64,000 nucleotides of DNA. Source: JBCBTJ01 sp039818665 (GTDB lineage: Bacteria > Pseudomonadota > Alphaproteobacteria > Caulobacterales > Hyphomonadaceae). Of the stretch, positions 7,901 to 16,778 are shown in pieces. The notes under the pieces are model-generated. The model searched no databases and was not told the origin of the DNA. It saw only the letters and a list, made by a program, of their open reading frames with translations. The translations under genes were made by a program, and so were the position numbers. The stretch is from assembly GCA_039818665.1 (NCBI GenBank), contig JBCBTJ010000001.1, positions 69,566 through 133,565 on the forward strand, given 5' to 3'. How positions within the stretch are numbered: position 1 is the first letter of the stretch; every line of letters starts with the position of its first letter.

Positions 7901-8842
7901 ATGAAAGAGCTTTTTGAACCCGTTCCTTACGCGCTGCGGCAAACCACGCCGGCCGCGTTCGCCGACGCGCTTGGCCGCTCGTTTCGCGAGACCGGTTTCG
8001 CAGTGATCGCCGACCACCCTGTGGATCAGAGCGTGATTGATCGCGCAGCGGACGCTTCGAGAGCCTTTTTCGCGTTGAGCGAGCCGGTAAAGCGCGCCTA
8101 TTTCGACGCCGACGGCGGCGGACAGCGTGGCTACACGCCCTTTGGCGTCGAAAACGCCAAGGGCCGATCACAGGCGGACCTTAAGGAGTTCTGGCACACC
8201 GGCCGCGATCTCCCTGTCGGTTCGCCCTACTGTTCAATCATGGGCGACACGCCATCGGTGGCGGAGGTGACGGACTTCGACGCCGCGACACGCGCGCTAT
8301 TCGACGCGCTCGATGAGATGGGACGCTCGCTGCTTGAGGCGATCGCGATGCATCTGGGTCTCGCCGAAGATTGGTTCGACGCGCGCGTGGACAATGGCAA
8401 CTCCATTCTCCGCCTGTTGCATTATCCGCCCCAAGACGACCCGCCGCCGGAGGGCTCTGTCCGGGCCGGAGCGCATGAAGACATCAATGTCATCACGCTG
8501 CTCCTTGGCGCCGAAGAGGCCGGGCTCGAGGTGAAGCATCGTTCCGGCGCCTGGCTCGCCGTGAACCCGCCGCCCGGCGCTCTGGTGATCAATTGCGGCG
8601 ACATGCTGCAGCGACTGACAGGCGGCGTGCTGCCGTCGACCACCCATCGCGTTGTGAACCCCGCGCCGGAGCGCGCTCGCTTCCCCCGCTACTCCATGCC
8701 CTTCTTCCTGCACTTTAACCCGGATGCGATGATCGAGGTCTTGCCCCAATGTCTCGAAGAGGGCGGCGAGGCCTTCGCGCCGACTACGGCGCAAGACTAT
8801 TTGATGGAGCGGCTCCGGGAGATCGGGCTCGTGCAGGCCTAG
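7901..8842 (+). CDS. Isopenicillin N synthase-type 2OG-Fe(II) oxygenase
   Basis: Cytosolic non-haem iron dioxygenase. The iron facial triad is visible as HED at about residues 192-194 (AHEDINVITLLLG) and the distal His at about 249 (STTHRVVNP); the RYS motif at about 263-265 binds 2-oxoglutarate. The N-terminal DIOX_N region includes ETGFAVIADHPVD. Length (313 residues) is typical. ATG 7901 is preferred over TTG 7841, which would add 20 residues without family similarity. Substrate cannot be read from sequence; relatives act on amino acids, plant-hormone-like molecules or secondary metabolites. The stop overlaps the convergent SDR gene by four bases (CTAG). Confidence 0.75.
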   Translation: MKELFEPVPYALRQTTPAAFADALGRSFRETGFAVIADHPVDQSVIDRAADASRAFFALSEPVKRAYFDADGGGQRGYTPFGVENAKGRSQADLKEFWHTGRDLPVGSPYCSIMGDTPSVAEVTDFDAATRALFDALDEMGRSLLEAIAMHLGLAEDWFDARVDNGNSILRLLHYPPQDDPPPEGSVRAGAHEDINVITLLLGAEEAGLEVKHRSGAWLAVNPPPGALVINCGDMLQRLTGGVLPSTTHRVVNPAPERARFPRYSMPFFLHFNPDAMIEVLPQCLEEGGEAFAPTTAQDYLMERLREIGLVQA

Positions 8843-9699
8843 TGACGCGGCGTGCGATCGCGGATGCAGTCGAAGGCGGCTTTGATGTTGGCGAAGCGAG
8901 CTTCGATCATCGGCTCGAACTCGGTGTCCGTGAAAATATAGTCCCAGTCTTTCTCTATGCCCTCGCGCACCAATTCGCCGACATAGAGCGGGTCGATCCC
9001 GGCATCGATCCGCGCGCGGAAGGCTTTGACGAACTCCGCGCGCGGGTCGTCGTCCGGCAGTTCGGGCGCCAGCTCGCTCACGTCTGATCCGAACCGGCCG
9101 GGCAAATTCCGCGATGAGTCCATGATCTGCGTGCGAATGATGCCAGGGCACAACACCGAGACGCCGATGCCGCGCGGACCCAGTTCCTGCCGCAAGCCTT
9201 CAGACAGCGCGACCACGCTGTACTTCGACACGCTGTAGGGCGCGCTCGACATCGACATTAGACCCGCTATGGACGCGGTGGAGACGATCTGGCCACCCTC
9301 TCCGTGAGCTTCCAAGAGCGGCCCGAAAATCTCGATCCCGTAGATCACGCCCATGACGTTCACGCCGAGCGTCCAATCCCAACCGGCCTGGCTCCATTCA
9401 TCGTATGAGCCGCCGCCGCCGACGCCGGCGTTGTTGACAAGGATATGCACCTTGCCGAACCGATCGACCGTTTTGTCCGCGGCCGCTTGAAGCTGCTCTT
9501 TCAGGGACACGTCAGCCAACACGCCGTCAACATCGGCATTGGTTGCTTGCAGATCAGCGAGCGCTCTCTCAAGCGCCGCTTCTTCAATATCGCACAGCAT
9601 CACTTTCGCGCCCGCCTGCGCAAGCGCTGTGGCGATCCCCAAGCCAATGCCAGAACCGGCGCCGGTCACGAACGCGACCTTGCCCTCAATGTCTTTCAT
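8839..9699 (-). CDS. Classical SDR oxidoreductase
   Basis: NAD(P)-dependent short-chain dehydrogenase of 286 residues. Nucleotide-binding motif TGAGSGIG is at about residues 13-20, NNAG at about 88, catalytic Ser in STASIAG, and YSVSK (Tyr/Lys pair) follows. An Asp after the second strand (MLCDIEE) favours NAD over NADP. The substrate-binding end (LCPGIIRTQIMDSSRN) is typical of broad alcohol/ketone dehydrogenases. It is transcribed away from the RND operon. The specific substrate is unknown. Confidence 0.8.
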   Translation of the reverse strand: MKDIEGKVAFVTGAGSGIGLGIATALAQAGAKVMLCDIEEAALERALADLQATNADVDGVLADVSLKEQLQAAADKTVDRFGKVHILVNNAGVGGGGSYDEWSQAGWDWTLGVNVMGVIYGIEIFGPLLEAHGEGGQIVSTASIAGLMSMSSAPYSVSKYSVVALSEGLRQELGPRGIGVSVLCPGIIRTQIMDSSRNLPGRFGSDVSELAPELPDDDPRAEFVKAFRARIDAGIDPLYVGELVREGIEKDWDYIFTDTEFEPMIEARFANIKAAFDCIRDRTPRH

Positions 9700-9783
9700 A
9701 AGCGCCCTCCCGCCGTTTGGTGTTTCGCCGTATCATGGCGCAAACCAAGGCGCGTTCACAGGCTGTCTCAAGGGAAGCGGGGC

Positions 9784-12700
9784 TTACTCCGCCGCGGGCC
9801 GAACGATGTCTTCGTTCTCATTCCAAGGTTCAGGCGCGGGCGCATCGACCTTTTTTACATCTCGCACGCCGCCTAGTCCGATCAGTCGGACCACGCGACG
9901 GCGAAAACGGCCGAGTTTTTCGGGCGCAGCCAACCAGACGGGCGTCACGATCAGCGCCATGATGGTCGAGAAGCTCAGGCCGAACACCACCGCCGTGGCG
10001 AGCGGCACCCACCATTCGGCGGTTACCCCGCCAGTCGTGATCGCGCCTTCGCGGAAGTTCACGCTGAGCTTCATGACCATGGGCAGCAGCCCGCACACCG
10101 TGGTGAGCGTCGTCAGCATGATTGGACGGATCCGCTGCGCGGCCGCGGCCACCGCAGCCTCCTCCGCCGTTCTCCCGTCGCGCTGCAGGCGTTGGAACGT
10201 ATCGATGAGGACGATGTTGTTGTTCACGACGATGCCGGCGAGCGCGACGACGCCCGTGCCGATCATCAGGATCGATATGTAGGGCAGGACCAATTGGATC
10301 CCGATCAAGACCCCGGCCGTGGACAGAATGACCGCTGAGAGCGTCAGGAACACATGGTAGAAATTGTTGAACTCCCACAGGAGGATGATGCCCATCAAAA
10401 AGAGCGCGACCAGCGCCGCGGTTTCGAAGAACGCGGCGGCCTCGGCGGCGTCTTCGTCCGCGCCCTCGAACGTAATGTCGACCTCCGGATTGAGGCCAGC
10501 ACCAGCGATCCAGTCTTTGATCTCCGCGACTTTCGCCGCGCCTTCGCCTTGGACCTGTGCATTGGCGCGCACCATGACCAGCCGCTTGCCGTCTCGGCGT
10601 TCGATTTGGGAGATTTTCTGCGCCGCCGTTCGAGTCACGAACTGAGACAGCGGGACTTGCCCGGCCGGCGTCGCGATGCGCAGTCGGTCCAGCGCTTCCA
10701 CGCTGCGTTCGGACGCGGGCAGTCGGACGCGGATATCGACTTCGTCGAGCGCGTCGTCCGGGCGATATCGGCCGACGAGAATTCCGTTTGTGATCAACTG
10801 AACCGCCGCGCCCACCTGGGCGACGTCGACGCCGAATTTGCCGGCCTGGGCGCGGTCGACCTCCAAGCGATACTCGATGCCGGGCAACGGCCGACTGTCT
10901 TCGACCTCGCGCAGGCCGTCCATGCCGTCGACGAAACCGCGCACTTGCGCGGCGACGTCCATCAGGGCCGGGCCGTTGTTGGAGCGGAGCGCGATTTGGA
11001 CGTCTTTGCCGACCGGAGGCCCCTGCTCCAGCTTCTGCACTTCGGTCAAAACGCCGGGCAAGCCGGCGAGCGAGTCGCGGATCTTCTGCTCGGTGACCCG
11101 GCCGTCAAAGCCCTCGTCGCGATCCTTGAGATTGATCAGGATTCGCCCGATCGTGTCGCGGGGCGAGCCCTGGAGCGTGTCGAAGCTGAAACCGCCGGTT
11201 TCGGTTCCCGACGTGGTCGATATGGACTCGATCCCATCGATCGCCAGCAGCCTGTCCGACGTGCGGTTGACGAGTGCGAACTCCTCCTGCGGGGACAAGC
11301 TGCCCTGGGCCCGAACGAATACGTAGATCTGCTCCGGCTCCACATCGAGGAAGAGCTCGGATTTATGGGTCGTCGATCCGAACCACATGAAAATACCGAC
11401 AATCGTCGCCGCCGCGCCGCACGTCACCAGGAGCGGCCGCCCGACGAGCCACGAGGTTGTCCGCGCATAGGCGCCGAGCCAGCCCTTCGCCGTCTTGGGG
11501 TCGCCGTCGACGCCGGAAACCGCAGCGAGGTCTCCACCGGCCGCTTGGCTGCGGCCGCCGACGACGGATCCCAGCACCGGCAGGAAAATCAGCGCCATGA
11601 CCAGCGATGCGGTGAGTACGAAGATCAGCGTGATCGGCAGGTAGGACATGAACTTGCCCACCAGCGAATCCCAGAAAAGAAACGGGAAAAACGCCGCCAA
11701 AGTCGTCGCGCTCGAAGCCACGATCGGCCAGAACATGCGCTTTGCCGCCATGCTGTAGGCCTCTCGGCGGTGGAGACCTTCGGCCATTTTGCGGTCAGCG
11801 TACTCGACCACCACGATCGCGCCGTCGACCAGGATGCCGACCGCGATGACCATGCCGAACATCACCATCATGTTGATCGTGAACCCAAACGCGCCGAGCA
11901 ACAAGAACGCCATCACGAACGAGCCGGGTATGGCGAGGCCCACCATGCCGGCCGAGCGCAGCCCCAGAGCGGCGACGACAATGATCATCACGAGCACGAC
12001 AGCGGTGGCGATCGAAGCCTGCAACTGACCCAACTGATCAGCGATCATGGTCGAGAAGTCGGAGGTGAGCGCGGCGCTGACGGTATCGGGCCAACGCGCC
12101 TCCGCAGCCTCCACCAAGGCGCGCACCTCGCCGACCGTCTCCAGAATGTTCGCGCCGGGCCGTTTGACGATCTGCATCGAAACCGCCGGCAAACCGTTGA
12201 ATTCGGCGAAAATCTCCCGGTCCTTGAATGTCCGCCGGATGCTGGCGACATCCGACAGCGTCACCACCGACTCTCCGGACGTCTTGATCGGAAGGTTGAA
12301 AGCGTCTTCGCCCGTTTTGATCAGGCCCGGCACCTTTACGGGAAACTCGCCGAGGCCCATGGAGACATTGCCGGCGGGCACCAAGCGGTTGTTGTTGGTG
12401 ACCGCTGTAAAGATCTCCTGATAGGACAGGTTGTAGCTCTCGAGCTTGACCGGGTCGACGACGATTTCGAGCACTTCCTCTCGGTCGCCGAAGAGGTTCG
12501 CTTCCAAGACGCCGTCCAGCGCCTCGACCTCTTCCTGCAAATCGCGTGCGATCTGGTAGAGGCCCCGCTCCGGCGCATCGCCGTACAGATTGACGACCAG
12601 GATTGGAAAAAGGGCCGCGTTGATCTCGGTGATGATGGGTTCGCGCGCGTCGGCGGGGAAGTCACGCTCGGCGAGATCCACCTTTTCGCGAACATCCAGA

Positions 12701-13017
12701 ACGGCCTGATCAGAGTCGAAGGTAACCTCGAACTCGACCAAGATTTGCCCGGCGCCCTCCAGGCCGAAGCCGTCGATTTGCTTGACGCCCTCAACGCCTT
12801 GAAGCTCAGCCTCGACTGGACGCACGAGCAGTCTTTCGGCGTCCTCCGGCGACACGCCTTCCAGCGGTATGGTGACGCTGATCACCGGGAACGGCACGTC
12901 CGGATCGGCCTCTTTCGGCAGGCCGATATAGGTGGCCGTTCCGGCGATAAGGGCGACGATCAAAATAGCGAGGACCATCCTCGCGCGGCCGACGGCCCCG
13001 TCGATCAGGGCATGCAT
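9784..13017 (-). CDS. RND efflux transporter permease
   Basis: Inner-membrane proton-driven pump of the AcrB/MexF type, 1077 residues. An N-terminal helix (MVLAILIVALIAGTATYIGLP) is followed by the first periplasmic porter domain, central helices including TM4 with IAVGILVDGAIVVVEY carrying the proton-relay Asp, then the second half with TM10-12 (IGTGVVALAGIVVNNNIVLID). The C-terminal tail is acidic. Its ATG directly abuts the stop of the adaptor gene upstream, so the two are co-translated. No outer-membrane channel gene is adjacent, so it must borrow one. The substrate is not predictable; MexF-like pumps export organic compounds. Confidence 0.9.
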   Translation of the reverse strand: MHALIDGAVGRARMVLAILIVALIAGTATYIGLPKEADPDVPFPVISVTIPLEGVSPEDAERLLVRPVEAELQGVEGVKQIDGFGLEGAGQILVEFEVTFDSDQAVLDVREKVDLAERDFPADAREPIITEINAALFPILVVNLYGDAPERGLYQIARDLQEEVEALDGVLEANLFGDREEVLEIVVDPVKLESYNLSYQEIFTAVTNNNRLVPAGNVSMGLGEFPVKVPGLIKTGEDAFNLPIKTSGESVVTLSDVASIRRTFKDREIFAEFNGLPAVSMQIVKRPGANILETVGEVRALVEAAEARWPDTVSAALTSDFSTMIADQLGQLQASIATAVVLVMIIVVAALGLRSAGMVGLAIPGSFVMAFLLLGAFGFTINMMVMFGMVIAVGILVDGAIVVVEYADRKMAEGLHRREAYSMAAKRMFWPIVASSATTLAAFFPFLFWDSLVGKFMSYLPITLIFVLTASLVMALIFLPVLGSVVGGRSQAAGGDLAAVSGVDGDPKTAKGWLGAYARTTSWLVGRPLLVTCGAAATIVGIFMWFGSTTHKSELFLDVEPEQIYVFVRAQGSLSPQEEFALVNRTSDRLLAIDGIESISTTSGTETGGFSFDTLQGSPRDTIGRILINLKDRDEGFDGRVTEQKIRDSLAGLPGVLTEVQKLEQGPPVGKDVQIALRSNNGPALMDVAAQVRGFVDGMDGLREVEDSRPLPGIEYRLEVDRAQAGKFGVDVAQVGAAVQLITNGILVGRYRPDDALDEVDIRVRLPASERSVEALDRLRIATPAGQVPLSQFVTRTAAQKISQIERRDGKRLVMVRANAQVQGEGAAKVAEIKDWIAGAGLNPEVDITFEGADEDAAEAAAFFETAALVALFLMGIILLWEFNNFYHVFLTLSAVILSTAGVLIGIQLVLPYISILMIGTGVVALAGIVVNNNIVLIDTFQRLQRDGRTAEEAAVAAAAQRIRPIMLTTLTTVCGLLPMVMKLSVNFREGAITTGGVTAEWWVPLATAVVFGLSFSTIMALIVTPVWLAAPEKLGRFRRRVVRLIGLGGVRDVKKVDAPAPEPWNENEDIVRPAAE

Positions 13018-14097
13018 TTAGAGCCCCTCCGCCAGGGTTGTTTCCACCCGAACGCCCTCGCGGACATAGTCTTGTCCAGCAGCAACGACATTCGCGTTTT
13101 CGGGCAGTCCAGCAACCCAGACCCCGGCCGCGGCGTCGTCGATAATTCGAACCTCGGCGAACCGCACCTCGCCGCTGTCGTCCACATAACGTACGCCGAC
13201 CCGGCCATCATCATGCAAAACGAGCAAGGCCGGTGAAATCAAAACAGCGGGCGCTTCGCCCACCGGCGCGCGGATCGACGCGGTCAAACCCGCCGCGATC
13301 TCGCCGCCGGGGTTGGGCGTTTCGACTTCCACCCGGAACGTGCGCGTCTGCGCGTCGCCCATGCGCGCGACAAAGCGCACAAGGCCGTCTAAACGCCGGC
13401 CGTCAGCGAGCGTGATATCCGCTGGAGCGCCGACACGCATGGCGGCGGCTTCGGCTTCCGTCGCTTCGACCGACACAACCAACGGATCAAGGTCGACGAC
13501 CTCGCCGCAGGCTGATCCCGGCGACAGGAAGTCTCCGCGTTCGGCCATTCGCGTCTCAAACACGCCTTTGAAAGGCGCGCGCAGACGGGTCTTTTCGATT
13601 TCGACCTGAGCCGCATCGCGTGATGCGAGCGCAGCGTCGTAGGCCGCCTTTGCGGCGGCGGCGCGATTGGCCGATGTCCAACCCTTGGCCCCGAGTTCCT
13701 GAGCCGCCACATACTCCAGGTAATTCGCCTCGACCGCCGCTTCAGCTTCGGCGAGCCGGGCCGCCCGCGCCTCGACCCCTAAGGCGCATAGTACTGCGCC
13801 CCGCCGCACAGTCGCGCCCTCTTCGATATCGGCGCGCGCGACGACCCCGGTTGTTTCAGACCTGACAACAACCGTTCGATCGGGCTCTGTCCGGCCCTTC
13901 ATTGTGAGGTAGACGGTGTGCGGCTCGATCGACACTGGTTGGACCACCACGTTCGGCCGCTCCGTCCTCCTCGGCTCTGTCGCCGTGTCGGTGGTTTGCA
14001 CGCGATCCTCGCCGGCGCTGCGGGCCGCAGTACGCACGCCGAAATAGGCGATGAGCGCCAAGAGGATTACTCCCGCTGTCAGTAGGGACCTCGACAC
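13018..14097 (-). CDS. RND periplasmic adaptor (membrane fusion protein)
   Basis: Adaptor that links the RND pump to an outer-membrane channel. An N-terminal membrane anchor (LLTAGVILLALIAYFGV) is followed by the lipoyl half (VVRSETTGVVARADIEEGATVRRG), an alpha-helical hairpin (about residues 115-170), the second lipoyl half (TRLRAPFKGVFETRMAERGD) and the beta-barrel and membrane-proximal domains. The anchor lacks a lipobox cysteine, so it is probably membrane-anchored rather than lipidated. It heads the two-gene operon. No dedicated TetR-type repressor is adjacent. Confidence 0.9.
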   Translation of the reverse strand: MSRSLLTAGVILLALIAYFGVRTAARSAGEDRVQTTDTATEPRRTERPNVVVQPVSIEPHTVYLTMKGRTEPDRTVVVRSETTGVVARADIEEGATVRRGAVLCALGVEARAARLAEAEAAVEANYLEYVAAQELGAKGWTSANRAAAAKAAYDAALASRDAAQVEIEKTRLRAPFKGVFETRMAERGDFLSPGSACGEVVDLDPLVVSVEATEAEAAAMRVGAPADITLADGRRLDGLVRFVARMGDAQTRTFRVEVETPNPGGEIAAGLTASIRAPVGEAPAVLISPALLVLHDDGRVGVRYVDDSGEVRFAEVRIIDDAAAGVWVAGLPENANVVAAGQDYVREGVRVETTLAEGL

Positions 14098-14304
14098 GGA
14101 GGGCGATCTTTCTCTTCTTCGCCGTCGCGCAGGTCACGGCGTTATGGTTAAGCACCATCGCTCAATCATATTTCAATTGGGCAAACCGACACGGGGAATC
14201 CACCGTTCGGCCGTAAGAATTGATTGAATTTTCCACAGCGCCAGCCGGCGTTGGACGCAGTTAGAACCGTTTTGCGTGAGGTAAGGCCGGCTCCGCCGCC
14301 AGCG

Positions 14305-14631
14305 TCATTCCGCCTCTTTCAACACTTGATCGCGGGCCACCGGCAGAAGCTCAGCCATGTGCTCGCGCACTTGCGCGTCGGTCCGCTTGATGCCTTTGGC
14401 GTCGAAATCGGCTCGGATTTTCCGGAAGACGTCTTCATCCCCGGGCTCTTCCAAATCGGCCATGACGACAGCCTTCGCATACGCTTCGGCCTCGTCGCCG
14501 GCCAAGCCGAGGAGGTCCGCCGCCCAAGCGCCCAAGAGCTTGTTGCGGCGCGCCATCACTTTGAATTCGGTGGCTTGGTCGAGGGCGTATTTCGCCTCCT
14601 CGGCGCGTTTGCGGTCGTCGAATTGAGACAT
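14305..14631 (-). CDS. DUF1476 F1-ATPase inhibitor zeta-subunit family
   Basis: Small cytoplasmic helical protein of the DUF1476 family, founded by the zeta subunit that inhibits F1FO-ATPase hydrolysis in Paracoccus. The start at ATG 14631 (MSQFDDRKRAEEAKYALDQ) matches the conserved N-terminus, whose inhibitory helix inserts into F1; an upstream ATG at 14694 is rejected. The central FKVMARRNKLLGAWAA segment and the C-terminal four-helix region are present. The family is essentially alphaproteobacterial. It lies divergent from purC, a common arrangement in the class. Confidence 0.85.
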   Translation of the reverse strand: MSQFDDRKRAEEAKYALDQATEFKVMARRNKLLGAWAADLLGLAGDEAEAYAKAVVMADLEEPGDEDVFRKIRADFDAKGIKRTDAQVREHMAELLPVARDQVLKEAE

Positions 14632-14818
14632 GGCGCGCGAGGCCTCCTGCGTTGAGCTTGCTTGGATATACGATGCGCCCGGGCGGCGATTCAAGCGATG
14701 CGGCGAGGAATTGTGCAGATGCTGAAAACGGATTTGTTTCCCGCCGGGCGCTCATGTAACGTCGCGGCCTCTGACGCCAGGGCCGGGACGCCGCCTGGCG
14801 CATCCTCTGGAGCCAATC

Positions 14819-15583
14819 ATGTCGCGCCGCCGCAAGATCTATGAGGGCAAGGCCAAGATCCTCTATGAAGGGCCCGAGCCCGGCACTTTGATCCAATATT
14901 TCAAGGATGACGCCACGGCGTTCAACGCCCAGAAGCGTGCCGTCCTGGACGGCAAAGGCGTACTCAACAACCGCATCTCCGAGTTCATGATGACGCGGCT
15001 CAACGCCGTCGGCGTGCCGAATCACTTCATCCGCCGGCTGAACATGCGCGAGCAGCTGATCAAAGAGGTCGAGATAATCCCGCTTGAGGTGGTGGTGCGG
15101 AACGTCGCCGCCGGTTCGATCGCCAAACGGCTGGGCATTGCGGAGGGCGAAGCGCTGCCTCGCTCGATCGTTGAATTCTATTACAAAAAAGACGAACTCG
15201 GCGATCCGATCGTCACCGAAGAGCACATCACCGCGTTCAACTGGGCCAACACCCAGGAGATCGACGACATGATCGCGCTGGCCCTTCGCGTGAACGATTT
15301 CATGAGCGGCCTCTTCGCCGCGGTCGGCATACGACTCGTTGATTTTAAACTGGAATTCGGCCGGCTGTACGAAGACGATATGGTTCGCACCATCCTCGCC
15401 GACGAGATCAGCCCCGACAGTTGCCGGCTGTGGGATCTCGAGACGAATGAGAAACTCGACAAAGACCGGTTCCGCCGCGATATCGGCGGCGTCACCGAAG
15501 CCTACGCCGAAGTCGCCCGCCGACTCGGCATCTTAAAGACGAACGGCGAGGCTGAGGTCGTCCAGCTGAGCACGGGGAAGTGA
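14819..15583 (+). CDS. purC: SAICAR synthetase PurC
   Basis: Phosphoribosylaminoimidazole-succinocarboxamide synthase, which joins aspartate to CAIR using ATP in purine synthesis. Family landmarks are clear: RRKIYEGKAKILYEGPEPG at the N-terminus, the IPLEVVVRNVAAGS signature (about residues 88-101), and the LVDFKLEFG block (about 175-183). Full family length (254 residues). Its TGA overlaps a GTG possible start of purS, but ATG 15595 is the better purS start. First of the purine cluster purC-purS-purQ-purL. Confidence 0.95.
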   Translation: MSRRRKIYEGKAKILYEGPEPGTLIQYFKDDATAFNAQKRAVLDGKGVLNNRISEFMMTRLNAVGVPNHFIRRLNMREQLIKEVEIIPLEVVVRNVAAGSIAKRLGIAEGEALPRSIVEFYYKKDELGDPIVTEEHITAFNWANTQEIDDMIALALRVNDFMSGLFAAVGIRLVDFKLEFGRLYEDDMVRTILADEISPDSCRLWDLETNEKLDKDRFRRDIGGVTEAYAEVARRLGILKTNGEAEVVQLSTGK

Positions 15584-15594
15584 GCGGCGCGCCC

Positions 15595-15837
15595 ATGAAA
15601 GCCATCGTCCATGTCAGCCTGAAGCCGGGCGTGCTCGACCCCCAGGGCAAAGCGGTCGCCGACACGCTCGGCCGGCTTGGCTTCGATGAGGTCGCGTCAG
15701 CCCGGATCGGCAAGACGATCGAGCTGGAGCTGGAGGACGGCCTCGCGGCCGAGACCGCCGAAGCGCGCGTGCGCGAAATGTGCGAACAATTGCTCGCCAA
15801 CACCGTTATTGAGAGCTACCGCTTTGAAATCGCTTGA
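15595..15837 (+). CDS. purS: FGAM synthase subunit PurS
   Basis: Small subunit of the three-part formylglycinamidine ribonucleotide synthase (PurS-PurQ-PurL), which helps channel ammonia between PurQ and PurL. About 80 residues with MKAIVHVSLKPGVLDPQGKAV, the family N-terminus, which fixes ATG 15595 rather than the GTG at 15580 that overlaps purC. The alpha-beta pattern ends with VIESYRFEI. Twelve bases separate it from purC, so they are one transcript. Confidence 0.95.
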   Translation: MKAIVHVSLKPGVLDPQGKAVADTLGRLGFDEVASARIGKTIELELEDGLAAETAEARVREMCEQLLANTVIESYRFEIA

Positions 15838-16000
15838 GGCGGCGCCGGCGCGTTAATCTTGCATCGGCTTGAAATCAGCCGGGCGATGCGGCTGAACAAA
15901 CATTCATCAACAAAAACAAAGCCTTTTCGGAAATTCCCGCGACGGACTTCCGGCCCGCGCGCGTTTCAACCGCATGCGAACCAGGATGAGGAGTTCTCGC

Positions 16001-16312
16001 ATGTTGAAATCCGCCATGGCCGCTTTGATCGCCGCCAGTTTCGCCGCCCCCGCTTTCGCCGGCCCGCCCGAGCGCCTCGGCCGCATCGACAAGCGCCTGA
16101 CCGCCGCCGAGCGCAATGGCGTCTGGGAACAGGGCTCGCGCGCCGACCGCGTCGAGGATCGCGTGGATCGCTTTGAAAACCGGGTGGATCGCCGGGAAGA
16201 CCGCCGCGACCGAGCCGTCACTTACGGGCCGCTCGACCGGGTCGAAGACCGCTTTGATCAGCTCGAAAACCGCGCCGATCGGCGGGAAGATCGGCGCGAT
16301 CGGCGTAATTAG
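16001..16312 (+). CDS. Secreted Arg/Asp/Glu repeat protein
   Basis: Unrecognised 103-residue exported protein. ATG 16001 follows a GGATGAGGAG ribosome-binding site by seven bases and gives a signal peptide cleaved after APAFA. The mature part is almost wholly charged and contains two copies of a 23-residue unit (16145-16213 and 16235-16303) with the pattern DRVEDR-x-D-x-x-ENR-x-DRREDRRDR, heptad-like with alternating charges. A single-alpha-helix or coiled structure is likely. There are no cysteines. It interrupts the purine cluster between purS and purQ and is followed by a small hairpin. Function is unknown; similar short RED-type proteins appear in Caulobacterales-like genomes without a known role (recollection, unchecked). 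Confidence 0.7.
   Translation: MLKSAMAALIAASFAAPAFAGPPERLGRIDKRLTAAERNGVWEQGSRADRVEDRVDRFENRVDRREDRRDRAVTYGPLDRVEDRFDQLENRADRREDRRDRRN
16145..16303 (+). repeat. Two 69-base coding repeats in the charged protein gene
   Basis: Units 16145-16213 and 16235-16303 are equal in length and in frame, separated by a 21-base linker encoding AVTYGPL. Synonymous differences between the copies mean the protein pattern is held more tightly than the DNA, pointing to selection on the repeat. Confidence 0.7.
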
Positions 16313-16445
16313 ACTCTCTCGTTCGCCAGACGAACGATGCAAACCCTTGATTGCATTCGATATTTCTCGCGCACTTGGACTCAAAAACGCGCTTTATCGA
16401 CAGTATCGATGCGGAAAAACGGGGCCTATGAACACTGAGCTTAGA

Positions 16446-16471
16446 GTGCAGGTCCGAGCCCGGACCTGCAC
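16446..16471. terminator. Perfect 11-base-pair hairpin between convergent genes
   Basis: Arms GTGCAGGTCCG (16446-16456) and CGGACCTGCAC (16461-16471) flank a four-base loop. It lies 15 bases beyond the entericidin-like stop on the minus strand and after the repeat-protein gene on the plus strand. No T-tract follows on either strand, so it may be a bidirectional pause or Rho-assisted terminator. Confidence 0.5.
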
Positions 16472-16486
16472 ATCATGGCGGGCCTA

Positions 16487-16672
16487 TTAGCCGCCTTTCA
16501 GCTCCTCGTCGGACTTGTCCTCTTCAGGCTCGCGGTCAATCTGCTCTTCCACATCGTCGGACGCGTCCGTGATCACCCGCCCGCCGGCCGAGATGTCTTC
16601 GCCGATGCCGGCCACCGTGTTGCACGCGCCGAGCATGGAAACGGCGCCGAGCGCCAGGAAGAGTTTTTTCAT
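16487..16672 (-). CDS. Entericidin-like small lipoprotein
   Basis: A 61-residue lipoprotein. MKKLFLALGAVSMLGAC gives a lipobox with the acylated Cys, followed by NTVAGIGEDISAGGRVITDAS, the hallmark of the entericidin EcnA/EcnB family. The C-terminus is an acidic tail (EEQIDREPEEDKSDEE), longer than in enterobacterial entericidins. GGAGG lies eight bases before ATG 16672 but only two before ATG 16678, so the inner start is chosen. Enterobacterial members are stationary-phase bacteriolytic/antidote lipoproteins; in alphaproteobacteria the role is unproven. It sits opposite in strand to the purine genes. Confidence 0.8.
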   Translation of the reverse strand: MKKLFLALGAVSMLGACNTVAGIGEDISAGGRVITDASDDVEEQIDREPEEDKSDEELKGG

Positions 16673-16778
16673 CGCCATATCCTCCGGAAAGCTGACGCGG
16701 CGACCATGGCGCGGGCGCGCCGCGCACGCAAGCGGCCCCCCTCTCCCCTTGAGCGCGACTCACTGTTAGGAGGGCGGC

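Noticed and set aside
10354..13236. 960-codon open frame opposite the RND genes
   Set aside because: It mirrors the permease coding strand. Its protein is low-complexity, charged and unlike any family; high GC makes such antisense frames common.
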